DNA of 50,814 bases, taken from contig CACAUA010000006.1 of NCBI GenBank assembly GCA_902535625.1, forward strand, positions 1 to 50,814. Reading direction: 5' to 3'. The number at the start of each line of letters is the position of its first letter. Position 1 is the first letter of the stretch. A model generated the notes under the pieces. That model saw only the letters and a program-made list of their open reading frames with translations. It was not told the DNA's origin and made no database searches. This stretch comes from an uncultured Pelagibacteraceae bacterium. Its GTDB lineage: Bacteria > Pseudomonadota > Alphaproteobacteria > Pelagibacterales > Pelagibacteraceae. Positions 1 to 8,717 of the stretch are shown piece after piece. A program made the translations under genes and the position numbers.

Positions 1-347
1 AAAACGTTACTGGATCAATATTAATTTGGGCAGCTCTGATTTTATTTCCTTTAATGTGTTTATTAGAAACTCCATGGGAAAATACTCCATCATTAAATTC
101 AACTATGTCAGTAATTTATCTTGGTATAGTACCAACAGGAGTTGCATGGCTTTTAAGGTTTAAAATTTTGAAAAAAAATGGTTTAATTTTTCAATCTCAG
201 GTCTCATACTTAATCCCAATCTTTGGAATTATTTTAGGCTATATATTTTTAAATGAATTAATAACTTACAAGGTATTAATATCTGTATTGGCTGTAGTTG
301 TAGGAATTTATTTTGTTAGAAAGGCAGATACAAAAATTATGATTTAA
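1..347 (+). CDS. DMT (EamA) family transporter, C-terminal fragment
   Basis: This is the 3' end of a membrane exporter of the drug/metabolite transporter superfamily. The reading frame is open from base 3, so the gene starts outside the window; the Met at 54 is internal. What remains is about four hydrophobic segments, with the typical EamA tail: a segment around LIPIFGIILGYIFLNE, then a last helix ending in a short basic tail (VRKADTK). The substrate is unknown. The stop overlaps the end of the convergent homocysteine methyltransferase-like gene by 11 bases. The family call is safe; the function is not. Confidence 0.85.
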   Translation, partial: NVTGSILIWAALILFPLMCLLETPWENTPSLNSTMSVIYLGIVPTGVAWLLRFKILKKNGLIFQSQVSYLIPIFGIILGYIFLNELITYKVLISVLAVVVGIYFVRKADTKIMI

Positions 348-1257
348 GTGAAGATATAGAGCTAATATGCTCTGGTTTTGTCTCACAACATCCACCTAAA
401 ATTGTTGCCCCCCCTTCTATGAATTTTTTTGATAAATTATAAAATGCATTTGCATCAAAATTATCTCTTTTTCCTAAAGATTGATTAGGATTTACTCCAA
501 TTTCATTCGGTTTTGCTGTATTAAATGTCTGAATTGGGCCTGGTTCATCAACTCCCCACAAATTTATTTTAAATCCAAATGGAACTTTACAATTAAAAAA
601 TTTATCTAACACTGATAATGATATTTCTGGGGAAACACATGCGCAAACTACACCAAGTGTATTTTCATGTTTAATAATTTCAATTAATTGCTCAATTTTT
701 TCTTCTGAGGGTAGGTCGCCATTTTTTTTTAAATGTATTCCAATTAAAATTTTTTTGTTTAACTTTTTAGATATATTTAGAGCAGCTTTAACTTCATTAG
801 TGCTGCTAATAACATCTAAATATAAAAAATCAGTAAATTCACTTAAAATATCAGCTTGTTCAAACATATCTTCCTCTATTAATTTGATATCGCGATTATC
901 AGTAATATAAGTGTCTCTTTGGCTTGGAATTGATCCAGCTACTAATACATTTTTCTTTGATAAATTTTTAGCTTGGATTGCAAGTTTACATGCAATTTTG
1001 TTTAATTTTTTGAATTGATTACCAACATTATTTTCTATTAATCTAAATTTTCTACAGCTAAAAGTGTTTGTAACTATAACATCTGAGCCTGCATTAATGT
1101 ATGATAAATGAGTATCAACTAACATTTGATGATATTTTTCGTCTAATAAAGCGCTAGCAGACCATAAGGTCCCCATAGATACCATTCCTTTTTCAAGTAA
1201 TAATTGACCCATGCCACCATCTAATATTCTTATTTTTTTAAAAAAATTGTTATCCAT
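337..1257 (-). CDS. Homocysteine S-methyltransferase family protein
   Basis: The 306-residue protein has the homocysteine-binding (betaine-homocysteine methyltransferase-type) TIM-barrel fold. The start ILDGGMGQLLLEKG matches the family's opening motif. Zinc-ligand candidates are Cys205/Cys207 (VVCACVSPE) and the hallmark C290-C291 pair in GGCC near the C terminus. The family uses zinc to activate homocysteine for methylation to methionine; the methyl donor (S-methylmethionine, betaine or another) cannot be read from sequence. Its start overlaps the end of the upstream DMT exporter gene (1250-2110) by 8 bases, so the two are probably co-transcribed. No SAM-type riboswitch was recognised ahead of it. 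Confidence 0.88.
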   Translation of the reverse strand: MDNNFFKKIRILDGGMGQLLLEKGMVSMGTLWSASALLDEKYHQMLVDTHLSYINAGSDVIVTNTFSCRKFRLIENNVGNQFKKLNKIACKLAIQAKNLSKKNVLVAGSIPSQRDTYITDNRDIKLIEEDMFEQADILSEFTDFLYLDVISSTNEVKAALNISKKLNKKILIGIHLKKNGDLPSEEKIEQLIEIIKHENTLGVVCACVSPEISLSVLDKFFNCKVPFGFKINLWGVDEPGPIQTFNTAKPNEIGVNPNQSLGKRDNFDANAFYNLSKKFIEGGATILGGCCETKPEHISSISSLKS

Positions 1258-2110
1258 TTTTTTTATCCCTTGTAGCTATAAATACTCCAACAGTTGTTAT
1301 TAAAAAACCAATTATGTCAGTAAATGTTAATTGTTCATTTAAAAATATCCATGCCATCACTGCTGAAGTAGGAGGTACTAAAAAAAATAAAGTAGTAGTT
1401 TTACCCACAGTACCCCTTTTGATTAAAAACATAAGAATAGTAAAAGCCCCAAATGAAACTAATATAATTTGGTGAGACATACCTAGTATAAAGCTAGTTG
1501 TAAAATTTATATAAGCATTTTCAAATATAAACATTAACAATAGATTAAATAGGCAACCACCAATTGCTTGATATGCATTGTTAACTGACAAAGCTAAATT
1601 TCCACTCAATTTTTTTTGCCACAATGTTCCAGCCGTTATTGCAAATAAAGCTAAGACTGTAGCTACCAATCCTAAAGGAGGAATTTCTTTTCCAAAATCA
1701 ATACCTAAGACAGTGACAGAACCAACGAAACCTAAACTGATACCTACCCACTGTTTCCAAGATATTTTTTCTCCAAAAATTGGACCAGATAAAATATTTG
1801 TTAAAATTGGTTGAAGTGTAACTATTAAAGCTACAATTGCAGCTGGCATCCCAATTGAAAATGCATACCAACATCCACCTAAATAAATTCCATGAAATAA
1901 AATACCTGTTGAAATACTTTCAATAATATTTTTTAATTTTCCAAAAATTTTATCATTAATGAAATAAGCAAATACGAGAAAACCAATTGTTACAATCCCA
2001 AATCTAAATGCTAAAGCCGCAAATGGAGAAGCGTTTTGAACAATTTCTTTCCCAGATATGAATGCAGATGACCATAATAATATAAAGAGCAAAGGAAATG
2101 ATTTTGTCAT
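1250..2110 (-). CDS. DMT (EamA) family transporter
   Basis: A 286-residue, strongly hydrophobic protein with the duplicated EamA organisation expected to give ten membrane helices. It opens with FPLLFILLWSSAFISGK, a common EamA first helix, and has the second-repeat motif FFLVPPTSAVMAWIFLNE. It is probably an inner-membrane exporter or importer of a small metabolite or amino acid. It lies immediately upstream of the homocysteine methyltransferase-like gene and overlaps it by 8 bases, which hints at a sulfur amino-acid link, but this is only positional. The ABC ATPase gene upstream ends 23 bases before it. Confidence 0.88.
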   Translation of the reverse strand: MTKSFPLLFILLWSSAFISGKEIVQNASPFAALAFRFGIVTIGFLVFAYFINDKIFGKLKNIIESISTGILFHGIYLGGCWYAFSIGMPAAIVALIVTLQPILTNILSGPIFGEKISWKQWVGISLGFVGSVTVLGIDFGKEIPPLGLVATVLALFAITAGTLWQKKLSGNLALSVNNAYQAIGGCLFNLLLMFIFENAYINFTTSFILGMSHQIILVSFGAFTILMFLIKRGTVGKTTTLFFLVPPTSAVMAWIFLNEQLTFTDIIGFLITTVGVFIATRDKKNG

Positions 2111-2133
2111 GGTAAAGATATATGGCGTAATAT

Positions 2134-2931
2134 CTAATTTTTTTTGTGAATTCTATCCATTTCTTGAAGTTCGACTTCAAGTTTGTCTAATTCTTCACCA
2201 CCAGCCATCATACTAAGAAGCTTTTCTCTAGAAATATCTTTTTTTTGGAACGTGCCCATGCTTTTTCCTCGATTAAGTACAGTGAAACTATTACCAACGG
2301 GGTAAGCATGATGTACATTATGAGTAATTAAAATTACAGCCAATCCCTCAGATGCAGCTTTTACAATATATTTTAATACCATTGATGCTTGATGAACTCC
2401 TAAAGCAGAAGTTGGTTCATCTAAAACTAAAACTTTTGCTCCAAAATATATAGCACGTGATATTGCTAGGCATTGTCTTTCACCACCGGACATAGTTCCA
2501 ACTGCCTGAGATGGATCTCTAACATCGATACCTATCTGTCCCATTCTATCTGCGGCTATCTTATTTGCTTTCTCCACATCAAAAGTTTTAAGGAAAGGAA
2601 AACCTTTTTGAGGCTCTCTTCCCATAAAAAAATTTCTAGTAACACTCATTAAAGGAACTAATGCTAGATCTTGATAAACTGTTCCTATACCAATATCTAA
2701 AGCATCTTTGGGTGAGTCAAAAACAATTTTATTATCTTCAAATATAATTTCTCCTTCATCTGGTTTATGAACACCTGCTAAAGTTTTAATTAAAGTCGAC
2801 TTTCCTGCTCCATTATCCCCAAGTAAGCACATGATCTCACCTTTTTTTAATCTCATAGTGACATCTTTAAGCGCTATAACTTTCCCAAAAAACTTACTAA
2901 TATTATTAAATTGAACGAGATAGTCAGGCAT
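2134..2931 (-). CDS. Sugar ABC transporter ATP-binding protein (FrcA-like)
   Basis: A single-domain ABC ATPase of 265 residues, the short form used in CUT2 (fructose/ribose/inositol-type) systems that do not fuse two ATPase domains. Walker A is GDNGAGKST near residue 38, the signature is [13 protein letters not shown] and Walker B is [11 protein letters not shown]. It powers the permease at 2931-4058, whose stop shares a base with this start. Operon order on this strand is binding protein, permease, ATPase. The nearby IolG and IolE genes make a cyclitol or similar sugar a plausible substrate. Confidence 0.93.
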   Translation of the reverse strand: MPDYLVQFNNISKFFGKVIALKDVTMRLKKGEIMCLLGDNGAGKSTLIKTLAGVHKPDEGEIIFEDNKIVFDSPKDALDIGIGTVYQDLALVPLMSVTRNFFMGREPQKGFPFLKTFDVEKANKIAADRMGQIGIDVRDPSQAVGTMSGGERQCLAISRAIYFGAKVLVLDEPTSALGVHQASMVLKYIVKAASEGLAVILITHNVHHAYPVGNSFTVLNRGKSMGTFQKKDISREKLLSMMAGGEELDKLEVELQEMDRIHKKN

Positions 2932-4058
2932 TATTTACTCTCAGTGACTTTCTTTCTAATATAGTTATTAAACACTACAGCTATCAACATCATTGCTCCT
3001 AAGAAAACTTTAAACCAGTCAGTGTCAACATCTGTATAAAATATTCCCATAGATACAGTCCCAAATATAATTGCACCAAAAGCAGCACCTATTGCAGATC
3101 CATATCCACCTGTTAAGAGACAACCACCCACAACAGCAGCTGCAATAGCTTCTAGTTCTTTTAAAGTACCTCTCATAGTATCTGCAGAACCCGCATCTAA
3201 TACTTGAATACAAGCAAAAATAGTAGAAGCGACTGCCGTACCGATAAATAGACTTATTTTCACTCTTCCAACAGGCACACCCACATTTGTTGCTCCAACC
3301 TTATCGCCTCCAGATGCAAAGATCCAATTACCGTATCTTGTTTTCATCAATATCCATGTTGCAAACAAAGTTAATGCAATAAACCAAATAACTGATGGAG
3401 GTATTCCAGTTGCAAGAGGAGTTCCATCGGTTCTTAGTTCAATCAATTTTAATGATCCCAACCAAGTAAAAAGCCATTTAAAAGTATCTGTAGCAAATAA
3501 CCATGCCAATGGATCATCTTCAATTAATACTCTTAGTCCTGGAACTTGAGTTCTACCAGTAATCAATCTTGTTATTGCTAATGTCAAACCTCTTAAAATA
3601 AAAAGCATTGCAAGTGTTACAATAAAAGATGGCAAACCAGTTTTTACAACCATTATGCCATTAAAGTATCCAACCAATACTGCCATAGCGAAAGCAAAAA
3701 CTATGCTCATCCATAGTGGCCAACCCCAATAAATTGCAGGAATTGCGATACAAATTCCAGCAAAGCCAATCATTGATCCAATTGACAAATCAAATTCACC
3801 GCCAATCATTAACATCGCTGCTGCTATTGCTATAATTCCTAAATTAGCTGAAACGTCGAGGAAATTAAGCATTCCATAGGCGCTAAACATACCAGTATCG
3901 CCAGCTACAATTCCAAAAAATATAAATACAAGTATTGAGCCACCTAATGCACCTAGCTCAGGCCTATTCAATAAAACTCTTAGTGGTGATATTTTTTTTA
4001 GACGTTCGTCTTCATTAAGACTACTTTTTGATGAAATACTTTTTGATTTTAATGACAT
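2931..4058 (-). CDS. Sugar ABC transporter permease (FrcC/RbsC-like)
   Basis: A 375-residue integral membrane permease of the BPD_transp_2 (CUT2) family. The motif [16 protein letters not shown] in the first third and the stretch [21 protein letters not shown] near the C terminus are hallmark family sequences; the latter is the coupling region for the ATPase. It is longer than many homologues (about 330 residues) because of a polar insert between helices around residues 170-220. It probably works with the ATPase downstream and the binding protein upstream. A stem-loop at 4073-4103 separates it from the binding-protein gene. Confidence 0.93.
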   Translation of the reverse strand: MSLKSKSISSKSSLNEDERLKKISPLRVLLNRPELGALGGSILVFIFFGIVAGDTGMFSAYGMLNFLDVSANLGIIAIAAAMLMIGGEFDLSIGSMIGFAGICIAIPAIYWGWPLWMSIVFAFAMAVLVGYFNGIMVVKTGLPSFIVTLAMLFILRGLTLAITRLITGRTQVPGLRVLIEDDPLAWLFATDTFKWLFTWLGSLKLIELRTDGTPLATGIPPSVIWFIALTLFATWILMKTRYGNWIFASGGDKVGATNVGVPVGRVKISLFIGTAVASTIFACIQVLDAGSADTMRGTLKELEAIAAAVVGGCLLTGGYGSAIGAAFGAIIFGTVSMGIFYTDVDTDWFKVFLGAMMLIAVVFNNYIRKKVTESK

Positions 4059-4072
4059 TTAAATTTTGAAAA

Positions 4073-4103
4073 AAGGCCTGACTATTAAATTTAGTCAGGC
4101 CTT
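4073..4103 (-). terminator. Stem-loop between binding-protein and permease genes
   Basis: A perfect 12-bp inverted repeat (AAGGCCTGACTA / TAGTCAGGCCTT) with a 7-base loop. On the minus strand the stem runs into a T6 tract, so it resembles an intrinsic terminator. It sits 11 bases after the binding-protein stop and 14 bases before the permease start. It probably works as a partial terminator or 3' stabiliser that makes binding-protein mRNA more abundant than permease mRNA. The structure is seen directly; the regulatory role is inferred. Confidence 0.85.
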
Positions 4104-4114
4104 AAATATAGATT

Positions 4115-5038
4115 TTATCTATAACCTTGAGCTGCCCATTTAATTACTTTAGCAGCATTATCAGGAGTAACAAATCCAGGTCCAGTCATAACTACACCAG
4201 CAGGCATTGTTCCCCATCTCATGTACTGAGCAAATATAGCTATAGGCAAATAACCTTGTAGATATTGTTGTTGGTCAATTAAAAACTCTACTTTACCTGC
4301 AGCAGCAGCTTTTAACATGTTAGGCGACATATCAAATGTTCCTAATTTAACATTTCCAACTTTACCAGCAGCCTCTAAAGCTTTTAGTGCTGCTTCACCA
4401 GATAAACCAGCTCCTAAAGTTAGAATAGTGTCATATCCACCACCTAATTTTGCGGCAACGGCTTTTTGAATTTCAGTTGGGTCATTTGATGTTCCAAGAA
4501 TATCAACAGATCCACCAAAACCTTTTTTGAAACCTGCACATCTTCTATCAAGCGCTACGTTTCCAACTTCGTGGTTAACGCATAAAGCTTTTTTTCCTCC
4601 AGCAGCTTTCATTTTTTGTCCGCCACCAACGCCAGCTTCAAATTCAGTTTGACCTACATGTGCACTAATTCCTAACGATGCATAGTCATCCGAACCAGAG
4701 TTCATAGAAACTACTGGTATACCAGCAGCTATTGCTGCTTTAACAGATTTTCCTAATGCAGCTGCATCAGGTAAAGTAATTACAATACCTTTTGGTTTTT
4801 GTGATACAGCGTTATCTATTAGTTTTGCCATTTCAACCATGTCAAAAGTTCCAGGTGCAGTGTATTTGCAAGATACTCCCATATCTTTACAAGCAGCATC
4901 AACTCCATTTTTAGCTACCGACCAAAAAGGGTCATTAGCTTGTCCATGTGAAACAACAATTATATCAGTCGCTAATGCTGATACAGACATCATTGCCCAT
5001 GCAGCAATAGCTAATATAAAGTTCTTTATTGTTTTCAT
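4115..5038 (-). CDS. Sugar ABC transporter periplasmic binding protein
   Basis: A 307-residue periplasmic binding protein of the Peripla_BP_4 (ribose/inositol-type) family. A signal peptide is clear (KTIKNF, hydrophobic core, ALA before Thr24). The mature part opens DIIVVSHGQANDPFWSVAKNG, the usual first strand and ligand-binding FW motif; KPKGIVITLPD and GTFDMSPNML are the later hinge and ligand strands. It is followed by a stem-loop and then permease and ATPase genes. A purine-rich Shine-Dalgarno (AGAGGAAA) precedes the start, unlike most genes here. Location beside IolG and IolE suggests inositol or a related polyol, but the ligand is not proven. Confidence 0.92.
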   Translation of the reverse strand: MKTIKNFILAIAAWAMMSVSALATDIIVVSHGQANDPFWSVAKNGVDAACKDMGVSCKYTAPGTFDMVEMAKLIDNAVSQKPKGIVITLPDAAALGKSVKAAIAAGIPVVSMNSGSDDYASLGISAHVGQTEFEAGVGGGQKMKAAGGKKALCVNHEVGNVALDRRCAGFKKGFGGSVDILGTSNDPTEIQKAVAAKLGGGYDTILTLGAGLSGEAALKALEAAGKVGNVKLGTFDMSPNMLKAAAAGKVEFLIDQQQYLQGYLPIAIFAQYMRWGTMPAGVVMTGPGFVTPDNAAKVIKWAAQGYR

Positions 5039-5058
5039 TTTTAATTTCCTCTCTTAAA

Positions 5059-5074
5059 TAAAAGTTAACTTTTA
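5059..5074. promoter_or_regulatory. 16-base perfect palindrome upstream of sugar-binding protein gene
   Basis: TAAAAGTTAACTTTTA is a perfect 16-base palindrome centred 28 bases upstream of the binding-protein start, in the 105-base gap after the IolG gene. Its position suits an operator for a dimeric repressor or the spacer of a promoter. In DNA this AT-rich, short palindromes arise often, so the role is uncertain. Confidence 0.35.
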
Positions 5075-5143
5075 AACATTAAAGCTAACATAAAATTATT
5101 TGGCTTGTAAAGAAGCAGGTAGTATTCAACCTAAAGTTGTTTT

Positions 5144-6157
5144 TTAATATTTTATTTTTTCAAACTTTTTTGATTTTAATGACCGGATAGCACTCTCAGC
5201 AATTTGTATTGAAATCTTTCCATCAATAAAACCACTTTTAGGTCTTAAATTTGATCTGAATAATTTAGCAAGATCATTTAACTGTTCTTTGTATGCCTGG
5301 TCGTATCTTTCTATAAAAAAATGTTTAAAGCTTGATCGTGCATTCGTACTTTTATTAGAATACAAACTAATCTCATTTTCTTTGATATTATCAGAAATAA
5401 TCATTCCTTTACTTCCAAAGAGCTCTACTCTTTGATCATATCCAAAACTACAATGTCTTGAATTACTAATAATACATTGAACACCATTTTTTGTTTTCAA
5501 AATTGCTGTAGCAAGCTCGAAATCTTTAAGTTTATTGAAGTATTTATTAGAAATATTGCTCCCTGTGGCAAATATAGAAACAAATTCATCTTTACCCACA
5601 TAATACCTTGCTAGATCGAAATCATGGATCATCATATCTTTAAAAATACCACCTGAGGCTTTTAAATATTTTATAGATGGAGCAGCCGGATCTCTGCTAG
5701 TAATAATAATTTTCTCTAGCTTTCCTATCTTGCCTTTTATTAAATTATTTTTTAGAGAGCTATGACCTGGATCATATCTTCTGTTAAATCCAATTTGAAT
5801 TTTATGATTAAATTTATTTATTTTTTTTTCGTAATTTTGAATTTTTTTTAAATTTAAATCTAAAGGTTTTTCACAAAATACTGTTTTATTACTTTTTATA
5901 CTTTCATATATAAATTTAAGATGAGTTGATGTTGTGGAAGAGATAAAAATACAATCAATTTTTTTATCTTTATATGCTATTTGAGGACTTTCAATATTTT
6001 GACAATTTAGATTTTTTGAAACTTTTTTTGCAAGTTTTCTATTAACATCGAAAATATATTTAAGATTAAAATTTTTATTATTTATTAAATTATCTGCATG
6101 CATTAGTCCTATTCTTCCCAAACCGAATAATGCTACGTTAATTAAATTTTTACCCAT
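5144..6157 (-). CDS. iolG: myo-Inositol 2-dehydrogenase (Gfo/Idh/MocA family)
   Basis: A 337-residue NAD-dependent oxidoreductase that most likely oxidises myo-inositol to scyllo-inosose, the first step of inositol catabolism. The N-terminal Rossmann motif is GLGRIGLMHADN; the family Lys lies in CEKPLDL (about residue 97). The IolG-typical stretches QIGFNRRYDPGH, VITSRDPAAPS-like (here IITSRDPAAPS), and GGIFKDMMIHDFDLARYYVG carry the catalytic Asp and His. It overlaps the neighbouring dehydrogenase gene by 16 bases and lies upstream of the sugar ABC genes on the same strand. The substrate could also be another inositol stereoisomer. Confidence 0.9.
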   Translation of the reverse strand: MGKNLINVALFGLGRIGLMHADNLINNKNFNLKYIFDVNRKLAKKVSKNLNCQNIESPQIAYKDKKIDCIFISSTTSTHLKFIYESIKSNKTVFCEKPLDLNLKKIQNYEKKINKFNHKIQIGFNRRYDPGHSSLKNNLIKGKIGKLEKIIITSRDPAAPSIKYLKASGGIFKDMMIHDFDLARYYVGKDEFVSIFATGSNISNKYFNKLKDFELATAILKTKNGVQCIISNSRHCSFGYDQRVELFGSKGMIISDNIKENEISLYSNKSTNARSSFKHFFIERYDQAYKEQLNDLAKLFRSNLRPKSGFIDGKISIQIAESAIRSLKSKKFEKIKY

Positions 6158-7287
6158 TGTTTTTTTAATGATGATTTCTTACATGCATCAATGAATTTAG
6201 CAGTCTCCAAACCCTCTTCTTCGTTAGGAAAATAAAATCTTTTTTTTGTATTCGTTTTTAAATATTCAGCAAATTCCTTATATATATTTGCAAAAGCATC
6301 TAAATATCCTTCAGGGTGACCAAATTTTACTCTAGAAAATTTTTTTGAAAAATTTGCTTTTGTATATCCTCTTTCTAAAAACTTTACTGCTCCTTTGCTT
6401 GGATTAAATTTTAAATAATTTGGATCATTTTGAACCCATTCTAAACTTCCTTTAGAACCATATACTCTAATTCTTAAACCATATACGCCACCTTTAGCTG
6501 TTACACATGTCCATACAATTCCTTTAGCACCATTGTTAAAATTAACAAAAACTTGTGCGTTATTATCCATTTTAACATCCTTCGAATATTTGCTTACATC
6601 AGCTATCAGTTTTTCTCCTTTAAGGCCTGTAATATAAATTGCTAGATGATATGCGTGTGATCCTATTTCATTGAGAACTGCTGATACACCAACAATTTTT
6701 TTATCAACTTTCCATTTAAAAACCTTTTTTGAATTTGTTTTTGAAATTTTATTACCATCTGTCCAATCCTGAATATACTCAACGTTGATATATTCAACTT
6801 TTCCAATTTTTCCTTTTTCAACTAAATTTTTTGCTTCTCTAACCATTGGATAAGATGAATAGTTGTGAGTCAGTGCATATTTAATTTTTTTGTTATTTTT
6901 TATCGCTTTATATAGTTTTTTTCCCTGCTCAAGATTTCCAGCAAATGGTTTGTCTGAAATTACATGTATGTTTTTTTTTATAAAATTCTCCGCAATAATT
7001 TGATGACTTGATGGTGGAGTCATTATTGCTACAACATTAATACCATCTTTTCTTTTCGCTTCTTTTTCAGACATCTCCTTGTAATTTGAATAACATCTAG
7101 ATTTATCTAAACCTATACTTTGTCCAAATTTCCTAGATTTATCAACACTTCTAGAAAATACCCCTGCAACGATTTCATATTTGTCATCATATCTAGATGA
7201 AATTCTATGAACATGCCCGATCCAAGATCCAGGTCCGCCTCCAACAATTCCAAGTTTAAATTTTTTAGGTTTAATTTTTTGAAGCAT
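6142..7287 (-). CDS. Gfo/Idh/MocA family oxidoreductase
   Basis: A 381-residue NAD(P)-binding dehydrogenase with Rossmann motif GIVGGGPGSWIGHVHR near the N terminus and the family Lys in SDKPFAG. The C-terminal half has GLRIRVYGSKGSLEWVQ, the usual strand of the GFO_IDH_MocA_C domain. The GGGPGSWIG variant occurs in a subgroup often found with inositol or sugar-catabolic genes. It begins the minus-strand operon with IolG and the sugar ABC genes, and its start is only 26 bases from the divergent IolE start. Its likely role is oxidation or isomerisation of a cyclitol or keto-sugar; the exact substrate is unknown. Confidence 0.85.
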   Translation of the reverse strand: MLQKIKPKKFKLGIVGGGPGSWIGHVHRISSRYDDKYEIVAGVFSRSVDKSRKFGQSIGLDKSRCYSNYKEMSEKEAKRKDGINVVAIMTPPSSHQIIAENFIKKNIHVISDKPFAGNLEQGKKLYKAIKNNKKIKYALTHNYSSYPMVREAKNLVEKGKIGKVEYINVEYIQDWTDGNKISKTNSKKVFKWKVDKKIVGVSAVLNEIGSHAYHLAIYITGLKGEKLIADVSKYSKDVKMDNNAQVFVNFNNGAKGIVWTCVTAKGGVYGLRIRVYGSKGSLEWVQNDPNYLKFNPSKGAVKFLERGYTKANFSKKFSRVKFGHPEGYLDAFANIYKEFAEYLKTNTKKRFYFPNEEEGLETAKFIDACKKSSLKKQWVKI

Positions 7288-7313
7288 CTAATATCATAAC
7301 AAAACTATTATTT

Positions 7314-8216
7314 ATGTCAGTAAAATTAGGTATAGCCCCAATAGCTTGGAGCAATGATGACATGCCTGAGCTTGGTGGTGATACTCCGCTTGAACAATGT
7401 CTTTCCGAAGCTAGTGAAGCAGGATTTAAAGGAATAGAGTCTGGTGGAAAATTTCCAAAAACATCAAAAGAATTAATTCCTATATTAAATAAATATAATT
7501 TAAAATTATGCTCAGGTTGGTATGGAGCAAATTTAAGAAAAAATACTTTTGAGGAGGAAAAATTAAAAATTCAAAACCAATTGAAACTATTTCAAGATTG
7601 TAAAGCACCCTGCATGGTTTTTGCCGAAGTTTATGGTTCTATTCAAGGTGATCCAAATATAAATTTGTCTAAAAGACCTAGAATGGATTTAGACGAGACT
7701 AAAAAATATTATAAAAAAATTTCAGAAATGGGAAAATATCTAGAGGATCAGGACATGCCTCTTGCTTACCATCATCATATGGGAACTTGCATTGAAAGTG
7801 AAGAAGATACAAGAAGATTATTAGAAAACACAGATGGTAGTGTCAAACTAACTTTAGATACTGGACACATGTTATTTGCGAAAGGAGATAGTTTGAAAAT
7901 TTATAAAGAATTTAAAGAAAGAATAATTCATATACATTGCAAAGATATGAGAAAAAATGTTTTAGATAATTCGTTAAATCACGATTATAGTTTCAGACAG
8001 GCTTTTTTGGAAGGAGCCTTCACTGTTCCAGGAGATGGTTGTATTGATTACAAGCCTTTTTTTGAATTGTTAAAAGAACAAAATTATTCTGGATGGTTAG
8101 TCGTAGAAGCGGAGCAAGATCCAGCAAAAGCAAATCCTTTTGAATATGCTAAAATTGGATACAAATATCTAATTGAAACTTTAAAAAGTGCAAATTTAGA
8201 AATTGAAAATAATTAG
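7314..8216 (+). CDS. iolE: myo-Inosose-2 dehydratase
   Basis: A 300-residue TIM-barrel protein of the xylose-isomerase-like/AP endonuclease-2 family. The opening LGIAPIAWSNDDMPELGG and the following GFKGIESGGKFP are diagnostic of IolE. Later metal-ligand segments are seen at AYHHHMGTCIES, LTLDTGHMLFAKGD, IIHIHCKDMR and WLVVEAEQDP. It dehydrates 2-keto-myo-inositol (inosose) to the trihydroxycyclohexanedione used by IolD. It diverges from the Gfo/Idh/MocA genes, and its stop touches the stop of the convergent pilin-like gene with no base between. Confidence 0.94.
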   Translation: MSVKLGIAPIAWSNDDMPELGGDTPLEQCLSEASEAGFKGIESGGKFPKTSKELIPILNKYNLKLCSGWYGANLRKNTFEEEKLKIQNQLKLFQDCKAPCMVFAEVYGSIQGDPNINLSKRPRMDLDETKKYYKKISEMGKYLEDQDMPLAYHHHMGTCIESEEDTRRLLENTDGSVKLTLDTGHMLFAKGDSLKIYKEFKERIIHIHCKDMRKNVLDNSLNHDYSFRQAFLEGAFTVPGDGCIDYKPFFELLKEQNYSGWLVVEAEQDPAKANPFEYAKIGYKYLIETLKSANLEIENN

Positions 8217-8717
8217 CTATCTATATAAAGAAGTTAATTCATTATTACCAGCAGCCACACATGGAGATTTAAAACAAGTACCAACTATCCATTCTGATCC
8301 TGGTTCTGCTAAAAAATTTGATGACATTATAAAAATAACACCCATTTCTACTGACTGACCAGCTTTTCCCTCTGCTTTTATTCTCGGGTCAGGATCTGTT
8401 TTAACTTTATTGTCATCTGAAAATGGATTTTCAATCTTTAGATTATCATTTATATGATTAACAACCTTTTCAGCTATCCATTCAGCATTACATGGATCAC
8501 CCCAAACAGTTATTTTCCCCTCATCATTATTTCCGCAATTATTAATTTCGCCATTAATAAAATCGACAACTTTTTTATGATTTTCTTTTACTAAATTTGC
8601 ACGAGCTTCAACTTCAGGTCTTGTACTCGCTGTCCATATTAACATTCCTACAACATAAACAGCCGATATAATGATAAGAAATTCTAATAATCCAAAATTT
8701 TTTAATTTTAAGCTCAT
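8217..8717 (-). CDS. Pilin-like single-pass membrane protein, unknown function
   Basis: A 166-residue protein with one N-terminal hydrophobic helix after a basic start (KLKNFGLLEF, then about 20 apolar residues to about residue 28) and a polar remainder. The G-L-L-E-F context recalls type IV pilin/pseudopilin leaders, but the Glu is at +3 rather than +5 after Gly, so processing by PilD is doubtful. Four cysteines (NNCGN, DPCNAE, TCFKSPC) could form two periplasmic disulfides. It overlaps the upstream hydroxyacid dehydrogenase gene by four bases (ATGA), so it is translated from the same metabolic operon. No function assigned. Confidence 0.6.
   Translation of the reverse strand: MSLKLKNFGLLEFLIIISAVYVVGMLIWTASTRPEVEARANLVKENHKKVVDFINGEINNCGNNDEGKITVWGDPCNAEWIAEKVVNHINDNLKIENPFSDDNKVKTDPDPRIKAEGKAGQSVEMGVIFIMSSNFLAEPGSEWIVGTCFKSPCVAAGNNELTSLYR

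Noticed and set aside
3025..3213. Cys-rich 62-residue reading frame on the minus strand
   Set aside because: It lies entirely inside the sugar permease gene in another frame; the Cys richness comes from the Gly/Ala-rich coding strand read out of frame.
7288..7313. TATTAT just before the IolE start as a promoter
   Set aside because: It ends 2 bases before the ATG, so transcription would begin inside the gene. In such AT-rich DNA the match is expected by chance.
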